From assembly GCF_004362745.1 (NCBI RefSeq), contig NZ_SNXY01000006.1, positions 1,550,001 to 1,614,000 on the forward strand: a stretch of DNA of 64,000 nucleotides, in the 5' to 3' direction. Shown here piece after piece: positions 50,601 to 59,286 of this stretch. Both the position numbers and the translations under genes were made by a program. The first letter of the stretch is position 1. The number at the start of each line of letters is the position of its first letter. The notes beneath the pieces were generated by a model. It worked only from the letters and a program-made list of their open reading frames with translations. It was not told where the DNA came from and did not search any database. This stretch comes from Oharaeibacter diazotrophicus (GTDB lineage Bacteria > Pseudomonadota > Alphaproteobacteria > Rhizobiales > Pleomorphomonadaceae).

Positions 50601-51983
50601 TCAAGCCCCGTAGCGCTGGCGGTAGCGGGCGATCGCGGCTGCCGGCCGGAGCCCCGCGGCCCGGTAGGTCCCAGCCGCCGCCGCGAGGCGGGCGCCGCTG
50701 GTCGCCGACGGCTTGACGAGACCGGTCATCGCCGGCACGTCGGCGCTGCCGGGGAACACCGTCTCGTCGAGCACGTCCTTCGGCACGCCGATGTGGTCCA
50801 TCAGCACGCCCTTGAAGATCGCCCGGAGGTCGGTGGTCGGGGTCAGGTCGCTCTCCTCGTAGAGGTCCTTCTTGGCGATGCCCGGCCAGGTGCCCAGCAC
50901 CTTGCCGCCGGCGACCGAACCGCCCGCGAGCATCGCCACGGTGCCGACGCCGTGGTCGGTTCCCTTGGTGCCGTTGACGTGGACAGTGCGGCCGAACTCG
51001 GTCGCCATCACGATCACGGTGTCCTTCCAGACGTCGCCGACCGCTTCCTTGAAGTCCTTCAGCGCGATGTCGAGTTCGGCGAGCGCGTCGAACAGGTAGC
51101 CGGAGGTGACGCCCTGGTCGGAGTGGGTGTCGAAGTTGTTGACCGACAGCACCGCCATCCGCGGCCCGTCGGCGGCGGCGAGCAGTCGGCCGGCGCCGCG
51201 GAACGACTGCCGGAAGGTCGATACCCAGCCCGAGCCGTCGTCGACCTGCTCGGCGAGCGCGTCGGCCTTGAGGCCACGCTCGAGCGCGCCGGCGAGTTCG
51301 CCGTCGGTGTTGCGCAGCATCTGGACGACGCGGTCGGTCAGCGTCGCGTCCGGGTGCTGGAACCACGTCGGCGACCAGCCGAGCACCGGCGCGGGGCCGC
51401 GCAGCAGGAGCGGCGCCTCGCCGATCTGGATCGCGCCGCGGCTGACGATCGGCGAGCCCTGCGGCATCGCCGTCAGCAGCCGGTTCATCCAGCCGGTCGA
51501 GTTGGAGCCGAGACCGGGCAGGCCGTTCTCGAGATTGTCCTGGCAGTCGAAGTGCGAGCGGTTGCGCAGCGGCAGGCCGGCCGCGTGCACCACCGCGGCG
51601 TCGCCGGCCTTGAAGAGGTCGCCGAAGCCGGTCAGCGCCTTGTTCAGGCTGAAGAAGTCGTCGAGGCCGATCGACTGCGCCCGCGAGATCGCGATGTTGC
51701 CGCGCATCTCGTTGTAGGACCCGTCACCGTGCGGGATGACGGTGTTGATGCCGTCCATGCCGCCGCGCAGCACCACCACCAGGAGGCGCGGGTCGCCGGT
51801 GGCGGCCTCGGCCCAGCGCGGCACGAAGGCGGAGGAGAACAGGCCGGCGGTGATGCCGAGCGCGGCGCGCCGGCTCACCAGCAGGCGGGATTCGGCGCAG
51901 CCCTCGGTGGCGCGCCCGAGGACGGCGGAGGGGAGACCGAGGTCGGCCGGGCCGTGGTCGTGGTCGTGGTCGTGGCGGGACAT
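50601..51983 (-). CDS. DUF1501 family exported protein
   Basis: A 460-residue protein. It starts MSRHDHDHDHGPADLG, a His/Asp-rich run encoded by four in-frame hexamer repeats, followed by a twin-arginine signal (SRRAALGITAGLFSSAFVPRWAEA). The mature part has VVVLRGGMDGINTVIPHG, HFDCQDNLENG, NNFDTHSDQGVTSGYLFDAL and VMATEFGRTVHVNGTKGTDHG, the DUF1501 (alkaline-phosphatase-like) pattern. The pair with DUF1800 is widespread; both are thought to be exported, with an unclear role. It begins 7 bases after the DUF1800 stop. Confidence 0.9.
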   Translation of the reverse strand: MSRHDHDHDHGPADLGLPSAVLGRATEGCAESRLLVSRRAALGITAGLFSSAFVPRWAEAATGDPRLLVVVLRGGMDGINTVIPHGDGSYNEMRGNIAISRAQSIGLDDFFSLNKALTGFGDLFKAGDAAVVHAAGLPLRNRSHFDCQDNLENGLPGLGSNSTGWMNRLLTAMPQGSPIVSRGAIQIGEAPLLLRGPAPVLGWSPTWFQHPDATLTDRVVQMLRNTDGELAGALERGLKADALAEQVDDGSGWVSTFRQSFRGAGRLLAAADGPRMAVLSVNNFDTHSDQGVTSGYLFDALAELDIALKDFKEAVGDVWKDTVIVMATEFGRTVHVNGTKGTDHGVGTVAMLAGGSVAGGKVLGTWPGIAKKDLYEESDLTPTTDLRAIFKGVLMDHIGVPKDVLDETVFPGSADVPAMTGLVKPSATSGARLAAAAGTYRAAGLRPAAAIARYRQRYGA

Positions 51984-51990
51984 CTCGGGG

Positions 51991-53343
51991 TCACCTGCGC
52001 TGGAATTCGGAGGAGATCAGCAGGGTGGTGAAGCGCGCGTTGGCGTCGGGGGCGCCGGCGATCCGCCGCCGCGTCTCCTCCGACAGCGTCGAGCCGAACA
52101 GGAAGCGCGCAAGGTCGCTCGCCGAGTGCTTCGGCTTCCGGTTGAACACCTGATGGGTCATCATCGCGGTGTCGAGCCGGATCGTCATGCCGTCGGGGTC
52201 GAGCCAGTAGCTGCTCTCGTCGGCGTAGCCGTCGGGGGTCGGATGCTCCCAGGGCAGGTTGTTCATGGCCCGCAGCGGCTCGGTGACGGCCCAGCCGTTG
52301 TCCTTGTTGGGGAAGAAGCCGAGCGCGCGCATCTGCGCCACCGCCAGCTCGTAGGGCCGGCGCACCTTGCCGAGCGGCAGCGTGAACGCCTCGGGCAAGT
52401 CGAGCAGCGCCAGATAGGTCGCCTTGAGGTTGCCGCGGGTCTTGTAGAAGGCGTCGGCGACCGGCTTCACCATCGCCGGAGTCGGGTCGTCGGTGACGAA
52501 GTGCAGCACCAGCTTGAAGGCGATGTGCTCGGCGGTCTCGCGCGCGGTGGCGAGGTCCGTGAGCGCATCGAGGCCCTGCTTCATGCCCGCGCCGCCGTAG
52601 AGCTTGCCGCGCAGCTTGACGTGACCGGGCTCGTGCCAGCGGGTGCGGAAGATGAACTGGCCGTTGTTGGAGGCCTTGCCGCCGTTGTAGTGGTACTGGG
52701 CCTCCCAGCCGCGCACGAACGACCATCCGGTGATGATCTTGGCGAGCTGGGTGACGTCGGTCTCGTCGTAGCCGGCGCCCGAGCCGAGCGTGTGCAGCTC
52801 CATAATCTCGCGGGCGAGGTTCTCGTTGAGGCCGGCGTTCCAGTTCTTGCCGTCGATCGAGTTCGGCCCGATCGAATCGTCGTTGTCGAGATAGTCGATC
52901 ATCGCCGGATGCTGGATCGCGGCCTTGAGCATGGTCTGGAAGTTGCCGAGCACGTTGCGCCGGACCACCGCCCGCTCGAAATGGCCGAGCGTGCCGCGCA
53001 CCGTCTCGGACTTGTTGATCGACATCGAGAAGTGGTTGCTCCAGAACAGCACCAGCCGCTCCACGAAGCCGACCACCGGCCCGAGGTGCTTGCGCATCCG
53101 CGCCTCGAGCTCCACCGACCGGATCTTCTCGGCCTTGTCGAAGCCGAGCTGCGACAGCCGGCAGACGGTCGCGTAGCTCTGCAGCCGCGTGTCGGTGATC
53201 GACGCGATGTCCGGATTGTCGAGTTCCGCCTTCACCGCCGCGATCGGATCTCCGGCGATCTTGGAGAACCCGCCCGGCTTCGCCCCCAGTCCGAACCGCT
53301 GGAGCGCGATCCGGGCCTGCTGCGCCCTGCTCGTTGCAGCCAT
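51991..53343 (-). CDS. DUF1800 family protein
   Basis: A 450-residue protein. It begins MAATSRAQQARIALQRFGLGAKPG, and has FWSNHFSMSINKSETVRGTLG, ENLAREIMELHTLGSGAGYDETDVTQLAKIITGWS (split: NLAREIMELHTLG, DVTQLAKIITGWS) and NRKPKHSASDLARFLFG. These are the DUF1800 landmarks. The start at 53343 fits the family; a longer frame to 53463 covers probable promoter sequence. It is the first gene of a pair with DUF1501. In Rhizobiales the pair sits near flagellar genes, and here flhB lies upstream. Confidence 0.9.
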   Translation of the reverse strand: MAATSRAQQARIALQRFGLGAKPGGFSKIAGDPIAAVKAELDNPDIASITDTRLQSYATVCRLSQLGFDKAEKIRSVELEARMRKHLGPVVGFVERLVLFWSNHFSMSINKSETVRGTLGHFERAVVRRNVLGNFQTMLKAAIQHPAMIDYLDNDDSIGPNSIDGKNWNAGLNENLAREIMELHTLGSGAGYDETDVTQLAKIITGWSFVRGWEAQYHYNGGKASNNGQFIFRTRWHEPGHVKLRGKLYGGAGMKQGLDALTDLATARETAEHIAFKLVLHFVTDDPTPAMVKPVADAFYKTRGNLKATYLALLDLPEAFTLPLGKVRRPYELAVAQMRALGFFPNKDNGWAVTEPLRAMNNLPWEHPTPDGYADESSYWLDPDGMTIRLDTAMMTHQVFNRKPKHSASDLARFLFGSTLSEETRRRIAGAPDANARFTTLLISSEFQRR

Positions 53344-53540
53344 GTCCAACCCCCAACCCGAGCGACCGCCGCCGCACGCCGCGCGGCCGGTCGCTGACCG
53401 GGACACCCTGGTCCCTCCGATCGCCCCGGAAAGGTGACGAAAGGCTTTACGCCGTCCGTCCAACTACCAAGTCCCGGAACGTATTATCCCTGCGGCGAAC
53501 AATATGTCTCGCCCCTCTGCAAATCGTATTTAAGCGCCGG

Positions 53541-54617
53541 TTATTCCCGCCAGCGCGCTTTTTTCCTCAAATTCATGACGAAGCCGATGACTTCGGCGAC
53601 GGCGCGGTAATGATTTTCCGGGATCAGCTGGTCGAGTTCGGCGGTGGCGTACAACGCGCGGGCGAGCGGCGGATTCTCGACGATCGGAACCTTGTGCTCC
53701 ACCGCGAGCTCGCGGATCCGGAGGGCCACCTCGTCGACGCCCTTGGCGACACAGACCGGCGCCTGCATGCCGGTCTCGTATTTCAGCGCCACGGCATAGT
53801 GGGTCGGGTTGGTCACCACCACGGTCGCCGACGGCACCGCGGTCAGCATGCGCTTGCGCGCCCGCTCCATGCGCAGTTGGCGGATCTTGCCCTTGACCTC
53901 GGGGTTGCCCTCGGTCTGCTTGTGCTCCTCCTTGATCTCCTGCAGCGACATCCGCTGCCGCTTCAGCCAGCGCCAGCGCACCCAGCCGTAGTCGAGCACC
54001 GCCACGAAGAACAGCGCGGCGGTCATGGCGCCGAGCATGCGCACCGCGCTCGCCTGGGCGATGCCGAGCAGCACGGCGAGGTCGGTGGTGACGAGGCCGT
54101 CGAGCCGCTCGCGCTCGGGCCACAGCACCGCGGTCATCACCGCCCCGACCAGCACGATCTTGACGAGGCCCTTCACGAAGTTCATCAGCCCGTCGGGCGA
54201 GAACATCCGCTTCAGCCCCGACAGCGGCGAGATCTTCGAGAACTTCGGGATCATCTGCTCGGCCGAGAGCACCGGCCGATGCTGGATCATGTGGCCGATC
54301 ACGCCGCCGACCGCCAGGATCGCCAACGGCCCGACGATCGCCGTGCCGATCGCGAGGCCGAGCGTGCCGTAGAGCCGCCTGAGCCCGCCGCCGTCGACCG
54401 AGAGTTCGGCGGCGTGCTCCAGCAGGCCGCGCAGCGCCGGCAGGAGCGCGTGCGAGGCCGGCCCGCCGGCCATCGCCACCGTCAGGGTGATCGCGCCGAG
54501 GGTGAAGAAGGCGACCACCTCCTGGCTCTTGGCGACGTCGCCCTTCTCGTGCGCCTGTTCGAGCTTTCGGCCCGTTGGTTCTTCTGTCTTGTCCTCGTCG
54601 TCGCCGCCTTCGGCCAT
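53541..54617 (-). CDS. flhB: Flagellar export apparatus protein FlhB
   Basis: A 358-residue export-gate switch protein. It starts with a charged segment (AEGGDDEDKTEEPTGRKLEQA), has four membrane segments between about 32 and 215, and the self-cleavage site N270-PTH in VVVTNPTHYAVAL. A cytoplasmic C-terminal domain follows. FlhB controls the switch of export from hook to filament substrates. The last gene of the minus-strand flagellar operon, it is 10 bases from fliR. Confidence 0.96.
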   Translation of the reverse strand: MAEGGDDEDKTEEPTGRKLEQAHEKGDVAKSQEVVAFFTLGAITLTVAMAGGPASHALLPALRGLLEHAAELSVDGGGLRRLYGTLGLAIGTAIVGPLAILAVGGVIGHMIQHRPVLSAEQMIPKFSKISPLSGLKRMFSPDGLMNFVKGLVKIVLVGAVMTAVLWPERERLDGLVTTDLAVLLGIAQASAVRMLGAMTAALFFVAVLDYGWVRWRWLKRQRMSLQEIKEEHKQTEGNPEVKGKIRQLRMERARKRMLTAVPSATVVVTNPTHYAVALKYETGMQAPVCVAKGVDEVALRIRELAVEHKVPIVENPPLARALYATAELDQLIPENHYRAVAEVIGFVMNLRKKARWRE

Positions 54618-54627
54618 GTCCGGGCCC

Positions 54628-55392
54628 TCAGGGTGCGACGAGGCGCATCAGGCCGGTCTCGACGTGTCCGAGGTACCAGCCCATCATGGTGGTGGAGAGC
54701 AGCGCGACCAGCACCAGCCCGACGAAGATCGAGATCGGCATCGACAGGAAATACACCTGCAGCTGCGGCATCAGCTTGGAGAGCACGCCGAGCCCGAGGT
54801 TGAAGATCAGGCCGAACACCATGAACGGCGCCGAGATCTGCACGCCGACCTTGAAACTCTCGGCCGCCGTCATCAGCGCAGCGTCGCGCAGGTCCTCGAC
54901 AGGCAGCACGTCGCCGGGCGGGAACATCGCGTAGCTGTCGGCGATGCCGGCGAGCGCGACGTGGTGGAGGTCGGTGGCGAAGATCATCGCCATGCCGGTC
55001 AGTGAAATGAAGCTGCCGATGATCGCGCCCTGCTGGCCCATCGACGGATCCACGGTCTGCGCGAAGCCGAGGCCGACCGCCGAGGCGATCGAGGCGCCGG
55101 CGGTCTGCGCCGCCGACAGCAGCATCCGCGCGATCAGGCCGAAGGACAGCCCCACCAGCACCTCCGACACCATCGCCACCAGGAGCCGCGGCAGGTCGTC
55201 GGAAAGGCCCTGCGGCAGCCGGCCGGACAGGAGCGGATAGAACACCAGCGCCAGCATCAGCGCGAAGGCGAGGCGGATCCGCGACGGGATCGCCTGTTCG
55301 CCGAGCGCCGGCATCAGCATCACCAGTGCGCCGAGCCGGGCGAAGATCAGCAGGTAGAGGACCGTGACCTCCGGCAGGACGGTGACGGTCAT
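54628..55392 (-). CDS. fliR: Flagellar export apparatus protein FliR
   Basis: A 254-residue membrane protein of the export gate, with six or seven membrane segments. The start VTVLPEVTVLYLLIFARLGALVMLMP and QGAIIGSFISLTGMAMIFATDLHHVAL are typical of FliR. It assembles with FliP and FliQ into the helical pore. Its ATG overlaps the fliQ stop by four bases. Confidence 0.95.
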   Translation of the reverse strand: MTVTVLPEVTVLYLLIFARLGALVMLMPALGEQAIPSRIRLAFALMLALVFYPLLSGRLPQGLSDDLPRLLVAMVSEVLVGLSFGLIARMLLSAAQTAGASIASAVGLGFAQTVDPSMGQQGAIIGSFISLTGMAMIFATDLHHVALAGIADSYAMFPPGDVLPVEDLRDAALMTAAESFKVGVQISAPFMVFGLIFNLGLGVLSKLMPQLQVYFLSMPISIFVGLVLVALLSTTMMGWYLGHVETGLMRLVAP

Positions 55393-55652
55393 CCCGAGAC
55401 GATCCGCTCGGTGATCCGCGTCATGAAACCGGCGAGCGCGTCGGACATGAAGGGCAAGGTCAGCAGCAGCACCAGGAAGATCGTCAGGATCTTCGGGATG
55501 AACACCAGGGTCTGCTCCTGGATCTGCGTCAGCGCCTGCACCAGCGCCACCGCGAGGCCAACCACCAGCCCGACCAGCATGGTCGGCGCCGCGATCTCGA
55601 CCGTGACCCAGATGGAATCGCGGGCGATGTCGAGTGCCTCCGGCCCGGTCAT
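55389..55652 (-). CDS. fliQ: Flagellar export apparatus protein FliQ
   Basis: An 87-residue protein with two membrane helices (VTVEIAAPTMLVGLVVGLAVALVQALT, split: APTMLVGLVVGLAVALVQ; LTIFLVLLLTLPFM). The segment QALTQIQEQTLVFIPK is the family signature. It packs around the FliP-FliR pore. It overlaps fliR and begins 28 bases after fliE. Confidence 0.96.
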   Translation of the reverse strand: MTGPEALDIARDSIWVTVEIAAPTMLVGLVVGLAVALVQALTQIQEQTLVFIPKILTIFLVLLLTLPFMSDALAGFMTRITERIVSG

Positions 55653-55680
55653 GGCGTCGTCCCTTCCCCGCGGAGCGCCG

Positions 55681-56001
55681 TCAGATCGGCATCCGCATGA
55701 TCTCCTCGTAGGCGGAGATGACGCGGTCGCGCACCGAGACCATCGTCTCCAGCGCCACCTCGGTCTCGTTCACCGCCGTCACCACGTCGATCATGTCGGC
55801 CTTGCCGGCGAGCAGGTCGCGCTGCTTGCCCTCGGCGGCCCGGCCCTGGTCGACGACCTGCTGCACGCTGTCCTCCAGCATGGCGCCGAAGTCGACGCCG
55901 GCGCCGTCGGCCGCCGCAGTCTGCCCCTGCGACCCGCGATTCGCGAGCCTCGACATGGCGCCGTAGATGCCGGAGGCGTTGAGGGCGGTGGTGAGGGCCA
56001 A
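55681..56001 (-). CDS. fliE: Flagellar hook-basal body complex protein FliE
   Basis: A 106-residue rod-MS ring adaptor. The C-terminal part DMIDVVTAVNETEVALETMVSVRDRVISAYEEIMRMPI (seen as VVTAVNETEVALETMVSVRD and AYEEIMRMPI) is the FliE family core. The start appears to be TTG at 56001, with GGGAG eight bases upstream. It lies 58 bases after flgC and is part of the flgB operon. Confidence 0.93.
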   Translation of the reverse strand: MALTTALNASGIYGAMSRLANRGSQGQTAAADGAGVDFGAMLEDSVQQVVDQGRAAEGKQRDLLAGKADMIDVVTAVNETEVALETMVSVRDRVISAYEEIMRMPI

Positions 56002-56059
56002 GGCGGGTCTCCCGGGGAAGAGCGGTCACGAGGGGATGCGAAGGCGCGCCGACGATCGG

Positions 56060-56470
56060 TCAGCCCTTCAGGAGGTCGAGCGTGCGCAGCATCATCTGCC
56101 GCGTCGACGAGACCACGTTGAGGTTGGCCTCGTAGCCGCGCTGGGCGTCGCGCAGGTCGGTCATCTCGATCAGCGGCGTCACGTTCGGGTACTTCACCAT
56201 CCCCGAGGCGTCGGCGGCGGGATGGCCCGGCTCGTAGCGCATGTCGAAGTTGGAGCTGTCGCGGTCGACCTTGCCGAGTTCGGCGATGGTGGCGCCGAGG
56301 GTGCGGTCGAATTTCGCGTTCACCGTCGGGATCTTGCGGCGGTAGGGGTCGGCGCCCGGCGTCGCGCCGGTGGAATCGGCGTTGGCGACGTTCTCGGCGA
56401 TCACCCGCATCCGTCCCGTCTGCACCTTCATGCCGGCGGTCGAGACCTTGAGCGTGTTGTCGAACTCCAT
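56060..56470 (-). CDS. flgC: Flagellar basal-body rod protein FlgC
   Basis: A 136-residue proximal rod protein. It begins MEFDNTLKVSTAGMKVQTGRM, with the rod motif NVANADSTGATPGADPYRRK and a C-terminal LNVVSSTRQMMLRTLDLL helix. FlgC assembles with FlgB, FlgF and FlgG to form the rod. It is 14 bases after flgB. Confidence 0.95.
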   Translation of the reverse strand: MEFDNTLKVSTAGMKVQTGRMRVIAENVANADSTGATPGADPYRRKIPTVNAKFDRTLGATIAELGKVDRDSSNFDMRYEPGHPAADASGMVKYPNVTPLIEMTDLRDAQRGYEANLNVVSSTRQMMLRTLDLLKG

Positions 56471-56484
56471 GGTTCAAACCTCCG

Positions 56485-56901
56485 TCAACGCTTGCCGATC
56501 GCGGTCTTGAGCAGGCCGAGGCCGCGCTGGTACAGCGAGGCGGCGGCCTGGTAGTCCATCTGGTTCTGCGTCACCTTCATCATCTGCTCTTCGAGCACCA
56601 CCGCGTTGCCGTCCGGGGTGATCTCGTAGGCCGGCGCCTTCCGCCCCTCGGCGACCGGGGACCGGGCCGGCGCGCTGCCGCCGAGATGGCGCGGGTCGGT
56701 GGCGGCGAGGCGCACGCCCGCCGCGGCGTCGGCGCGCATGTCGGCGGCGACGCGGAAGAAATCGGGCGCCGTGACGTCGCGGCCGACGTAGCCGGGCGTC
56801 GAGGCGTTGGCGACGTTCTCGGCCAGGATCTTCTGCCGCTGCTCGTGGAAGCGCAGCTTCTCCTTGAGCGCCTGGAGAACCGGCATATCCGTCATCGACA
56901 T
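56485..56901 (-). CDS. flgB: Flagellar basal-body rod protein FlgB
   Basis: A 138-residue proximal rod protein, the first gene of the minus-strand flagellar operon. The rod motif LAENVANASTPGYVGRDV and the C-terminal helix YQAAASLYQRGLGLLKTAIGKR (as LYQRGLGLLKTAIGK) match FlgB. ATG 56901 (MSMTDMPVLQ) has GGAG nine bases upstream; a longer frame start at 56919 lacks a ribosome site. A palindromic CtrA-type site lies 90-104 bases upstream. Confidence 0.94.
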   Translation of the reverse strand: MSMTDMPVLQALKEKLRFHEQRQKILAENVANASTPGYVGRDVTAPDFFRVAADMRADAAAGVRLAATDPRHLGGSAPARSPVAEGRKAPAYEITPDGNAVVLEEQMMKVTQNQMDYQAAASLYQRGLGLLKTAIGKR

Positions 56902-56989
56902 CGTCCGACGCTCCTCCACGCACCCCGTCCCGCCGGCACGACTCGCCCCGGCCGGAACCGCCGGCAGGCAAGAATTGCCGCCCGTGTGG

Positions 56990-57005
56990 TTAACGGGTCG
57001 TTAAC
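56990..57005. promoter_or_regulatory. CtrA-type binding site between the two flagellar units
   Basis: TTAACGGGTCGTTAAC fits the CtrA consensus TTAA-N7-TTAAC exactly, and the sequence GTTAAC-N5-GTTAAC is palindromic, so it reads on both strands. It stands in the gap 56902-57270 between divergent flgB and fliO. CckA, encoded in the same window, leads to CtrA activation. Flanking it are two copies of GGCA[AG]GAATTGCC at 56967-56979 and 57120-57132. Confidence 0.75.
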
Positions 57006-57270
57006 GACGCCGTACGGCACCGGGCCGGCCGACCGGAAATTCGCCGGATTCCGCCCCGAGCCGTGGTCCGGCGACCGGTTGCGCGCTTGTCGGGCGCCGC
57101 CCGATCTGCAAGGAAGGGCGGCAGGAATTGCCGCACCGCCCCGAAGGCCCTCGCGAATGCGGATGCCGGGGCGCGGCGGTAGAACATGGTTACCGGCTCG
57201 GAAGACAATTCTTTAAAATTTGCCGATACTGATCTCTGACGAACCGGAATTCATCGGACGAGTGACGACG

Positions 57271-59106
57271 ATGCAGGACTTCCTCGTGAGTTGGTTTGGC
57301 ACGACGGGCGCGACATGGGCGCGGCTCGTCCTCGCCGTCGTCGTGGTGCTCGCGCTGCTGTTGGCGCTGCGCTGGGTGCTGAAGCACACCATGATCGGCT
57401 CGGGCCACGTCGTCGCCCGGTCCAAGCAGCCGCGCGTCGCCGTGCTCGACGTCGCCCCGGTCGACCAGCGCCGTCGGCTGGTGCTGATCCGCCGCGACAA
57501 CGTCGAGCATCTCCTCCTGATCGGCGGCCCGACCGACCTCGTCGTCGAGCAGACCATCTACCGCGGCCTGCCCGTCGGCAGCATGGGCCGGATGCCGGTG
57601 CCCGGCGCCGCCCCGGCCCAGCCGCAGCCTGCCGCCCAGAGCCAGACCGCATCGCCCGTCGCGCCCGCGCCGGCGGCCCCGATCGGCGCCGTGCCCGCCC
57701 GCCCGGCCGCCCCGCCCGTCGCCGAGGCGCCGGCCCCCGAGCCCGCCGCCGCCCGCCCGCGGCCGCAGGGCGGCCCCGTCCTCGCCGCGCCGGCGCCGGT
57801 CGTCGTCGCGCCGCCGGCCCAGACGCCCGTGCCCGCCGCGGCCGCCCGCGCCGACGTCCGCACCATCGGCCAGGGCCAGCCGCGCCCCGCCGCCCGCGAG
57901 ATCCGCCCGGTCCGGTCCGACGACCGCCCGGCCGAGAAGCCGGCCCGTACCGAGGCCGCCGCCCCGGCGTCGCCGGCGCCCGAGCCCGCGGCATCGGTGC
58001 CGCAGCCGGCGCCACAGCCCTACGTGCCGCCGGTCGCCGCCAAGCCCGAGTTCCACGCTGACCCGATCGCCCCGATCGTCGCGGCCGTGCCGGCCCCCGC
58101 CCCGGCGCCGGCCGAGACGCCCGCCCCGGCCGCGCCGGAACCCGGCTTCGACGACCTCGCCCGCCGCCTCGACGAGGCGCTGCGCGTCGACCTCGCCGAC
58201 GTCCACCCCGCGCCGAGATCCGAACCGCGCCTCGAGCCGGTGACGCGCCCCGAGCCGGTCGTCCGGGTCGAGCCGCCGCTCGCACGCCGCCCCGCCCGCG
58301 TCGAGCCGGTCGAGCCCGCCGAGCCGCCGGCGCCGATCCCCTACGTCCGCCCGACCCGCGGCCCCGCCGCCCGCCCGATCGACGAGGACCGCGCCGAGCC
58401 GATCGAGGCCGAGGCCGCGGCGCCGGAACCGGTGGCGTCCACGCCGAAGGAGCCCGCGCCGCGGCCGCCCGAGCCGGTCGCGCCGAAGGCCCCCGAGCCC
58501 GTCGCCGCCCGCCGTACCGAGCCGACCGGCGACGATCCCGCCCGCACCGCCCTCGGCGCCGCCGCGGCGTGGTTCCGCCCGCGCGCCGTCGAGCCCGCGC
58601 CCGAGCCGGCCGTGACCGCCGAGCCGCGCCCGGCACCGCAGCCTGCCGCCCGTCCCGCCCCCGTGACCGCCGCCGCCCGCCCGGCGCCGACGCCGGTCGT
58701 CCGTGCCCCGGAGCCGCCGGCCGCTGAGATCGTCCCCGAGCCCGAGGTCGAGACCGCGCCCGAGCCGGTCCGCGCCGCCGCTGCGGCTCCGGCCGCCGCC
58801 GCCGAGGCGCCGGCCCGCCCCGCCGCGTCCGCCGACCTCTCGGCCATGCTCGCCGACGACCTCGCCCGCATCCTCGACGACGAGGTCGCCAAGGCCGGCC
58901 CGGCGCCGGAACCCGCGGCGCCGTCGCCGGCCGCGCCCCAGGCCGCCCCGAAGGCCGCGGCGCCCGCACCCGCCAAGCCCGCCGCGCGCCCGGCTGCACC
59001 GGCCGCACCGGCCAAGGCCGACCCGGATTTCTCCTCCCTCGAGGACGAGATGGCCCGCCTGCTCGACGAACTCGCCGGCGACCTCAAGTCCGACAACCGT
59101 TCCTGA
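57271..59106 (+). CDS. fliO: FliO-like flagellar protein with a very long Pro/Ala-rich tail
   Basis: A 611-residue protein. Residues 1 to about 110 form the FliO part: a membrane helix (ARLVLAVVVVLALLLALRWVL) then a small beta domain (QPRVAVLDVAPVDQRRRLVLIRRDNVEHLLLIGG). FliO proteins are usually about 100-150 residues and help assemble FliP. From about 115 the sequence is low-complexity Pro/Ala/Glu, with short conserved-looking islands (FDDLARRLDEALRVDLADV; LSAMLADDLARILDDEVAKA; FSSLEDEMARLLDELAGDL). ATG 57271 is chosen over the TTG at 57220. It is divergent from flgB, with fliP downstream. Confidence 0.85.
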   Translation: MQDFLVSWFGTTGATWARLVLAVVVVLALLLALRWVLKHTMIGSGHVVARSKQPRVAVLDVAPVDQRRRLVLIRRDNVEHLLLIGGPTDLVVEQTIYRGLPVGSMGRMPVPGAAPAQPQPAAQSQTASPVAPAPAAPIGAVPARPAAPPVAEAPAPEPAAARPRPQGGPVLAAPAPVVVAPPAQTPVPAAAARADVRTIGQGQPRPAAREIRPVRSDDRPAEKPARTEAAAPASPAPEPAASVPQPAPQPYVPPVAAKPEFHADPIAPIVAAVPAPAPAPAETPAPAAPEPGFDDLARRLDEALRVDLADVHPAPRSEPRLEPVTRPEPVVRVEPPLARRPARVEPVEPAEPPAPIPYVRPTRGPAARPIDEDRAEPIEAEAAAPEPVASTPKEPAPRPPEPVAPKAPEPVAARRTEPTGDDPARTALGAAAAWFRPRAVEPAPEPAVTAEPRPAPQPAARPAPVTAAARPAPTPVVRAPEPPAAEIVPEPEVETAPEPVRAAAAAPAAAAEAPARPAASADLSAMLADDLARILDDEVAKAGPAPEPAAPSPAAPQAAPKAAAPAPAKPAARPAAPAAPAKADPDFSSLEDEMARLLDELAGDLKSDNRS

Positions 59107-59125
59107 GACGCGCCTCGGCGCGACC

Positions 59126-59159
59126 CGACGGGCCCGGCCGGCGACGGCCGGGCCCGTCG
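59126..59159 (+). terminator. Hairpin between fliO and fliP
   Basis: A perfect 14-bp stem (arms CGACGGGCCCGGCC and GGCCGGGCCCGTCG, loop of six) lies 20 bases after the fliO stop and is followed by CGTTTCG. It probably ends or attenuates the fliO transcript before fliP. Confidence 0.55.
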
Positions 59160-59286
59160 CGTTTCGAGGGAGAGCCCCACGCCGTCCACACCCCGTCACC
59201 GTCCACCGCCCCACCCGCCGCCCGAATCGCGGTAAACGGGGAGCGGACCCGGCCGAGAAGGCCGGACGAGGCGGCGGATCGGAGCC

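Noticed and set aside
56967-56980. Sigma-54 promoter (GG-N10-GC) in GGCAAGAATTGCC
   Set aside because: The spacing between GG and GC is 8 rather than 10, so it does not fit a -24/-12 promoter.
58341-59189. Antisense and alternate frames over the fliO tail
   Set aside because: Low-complexity Arg/Ala/Gly translations with no family match; shadows of the Pro/Ala-rich coding frame.
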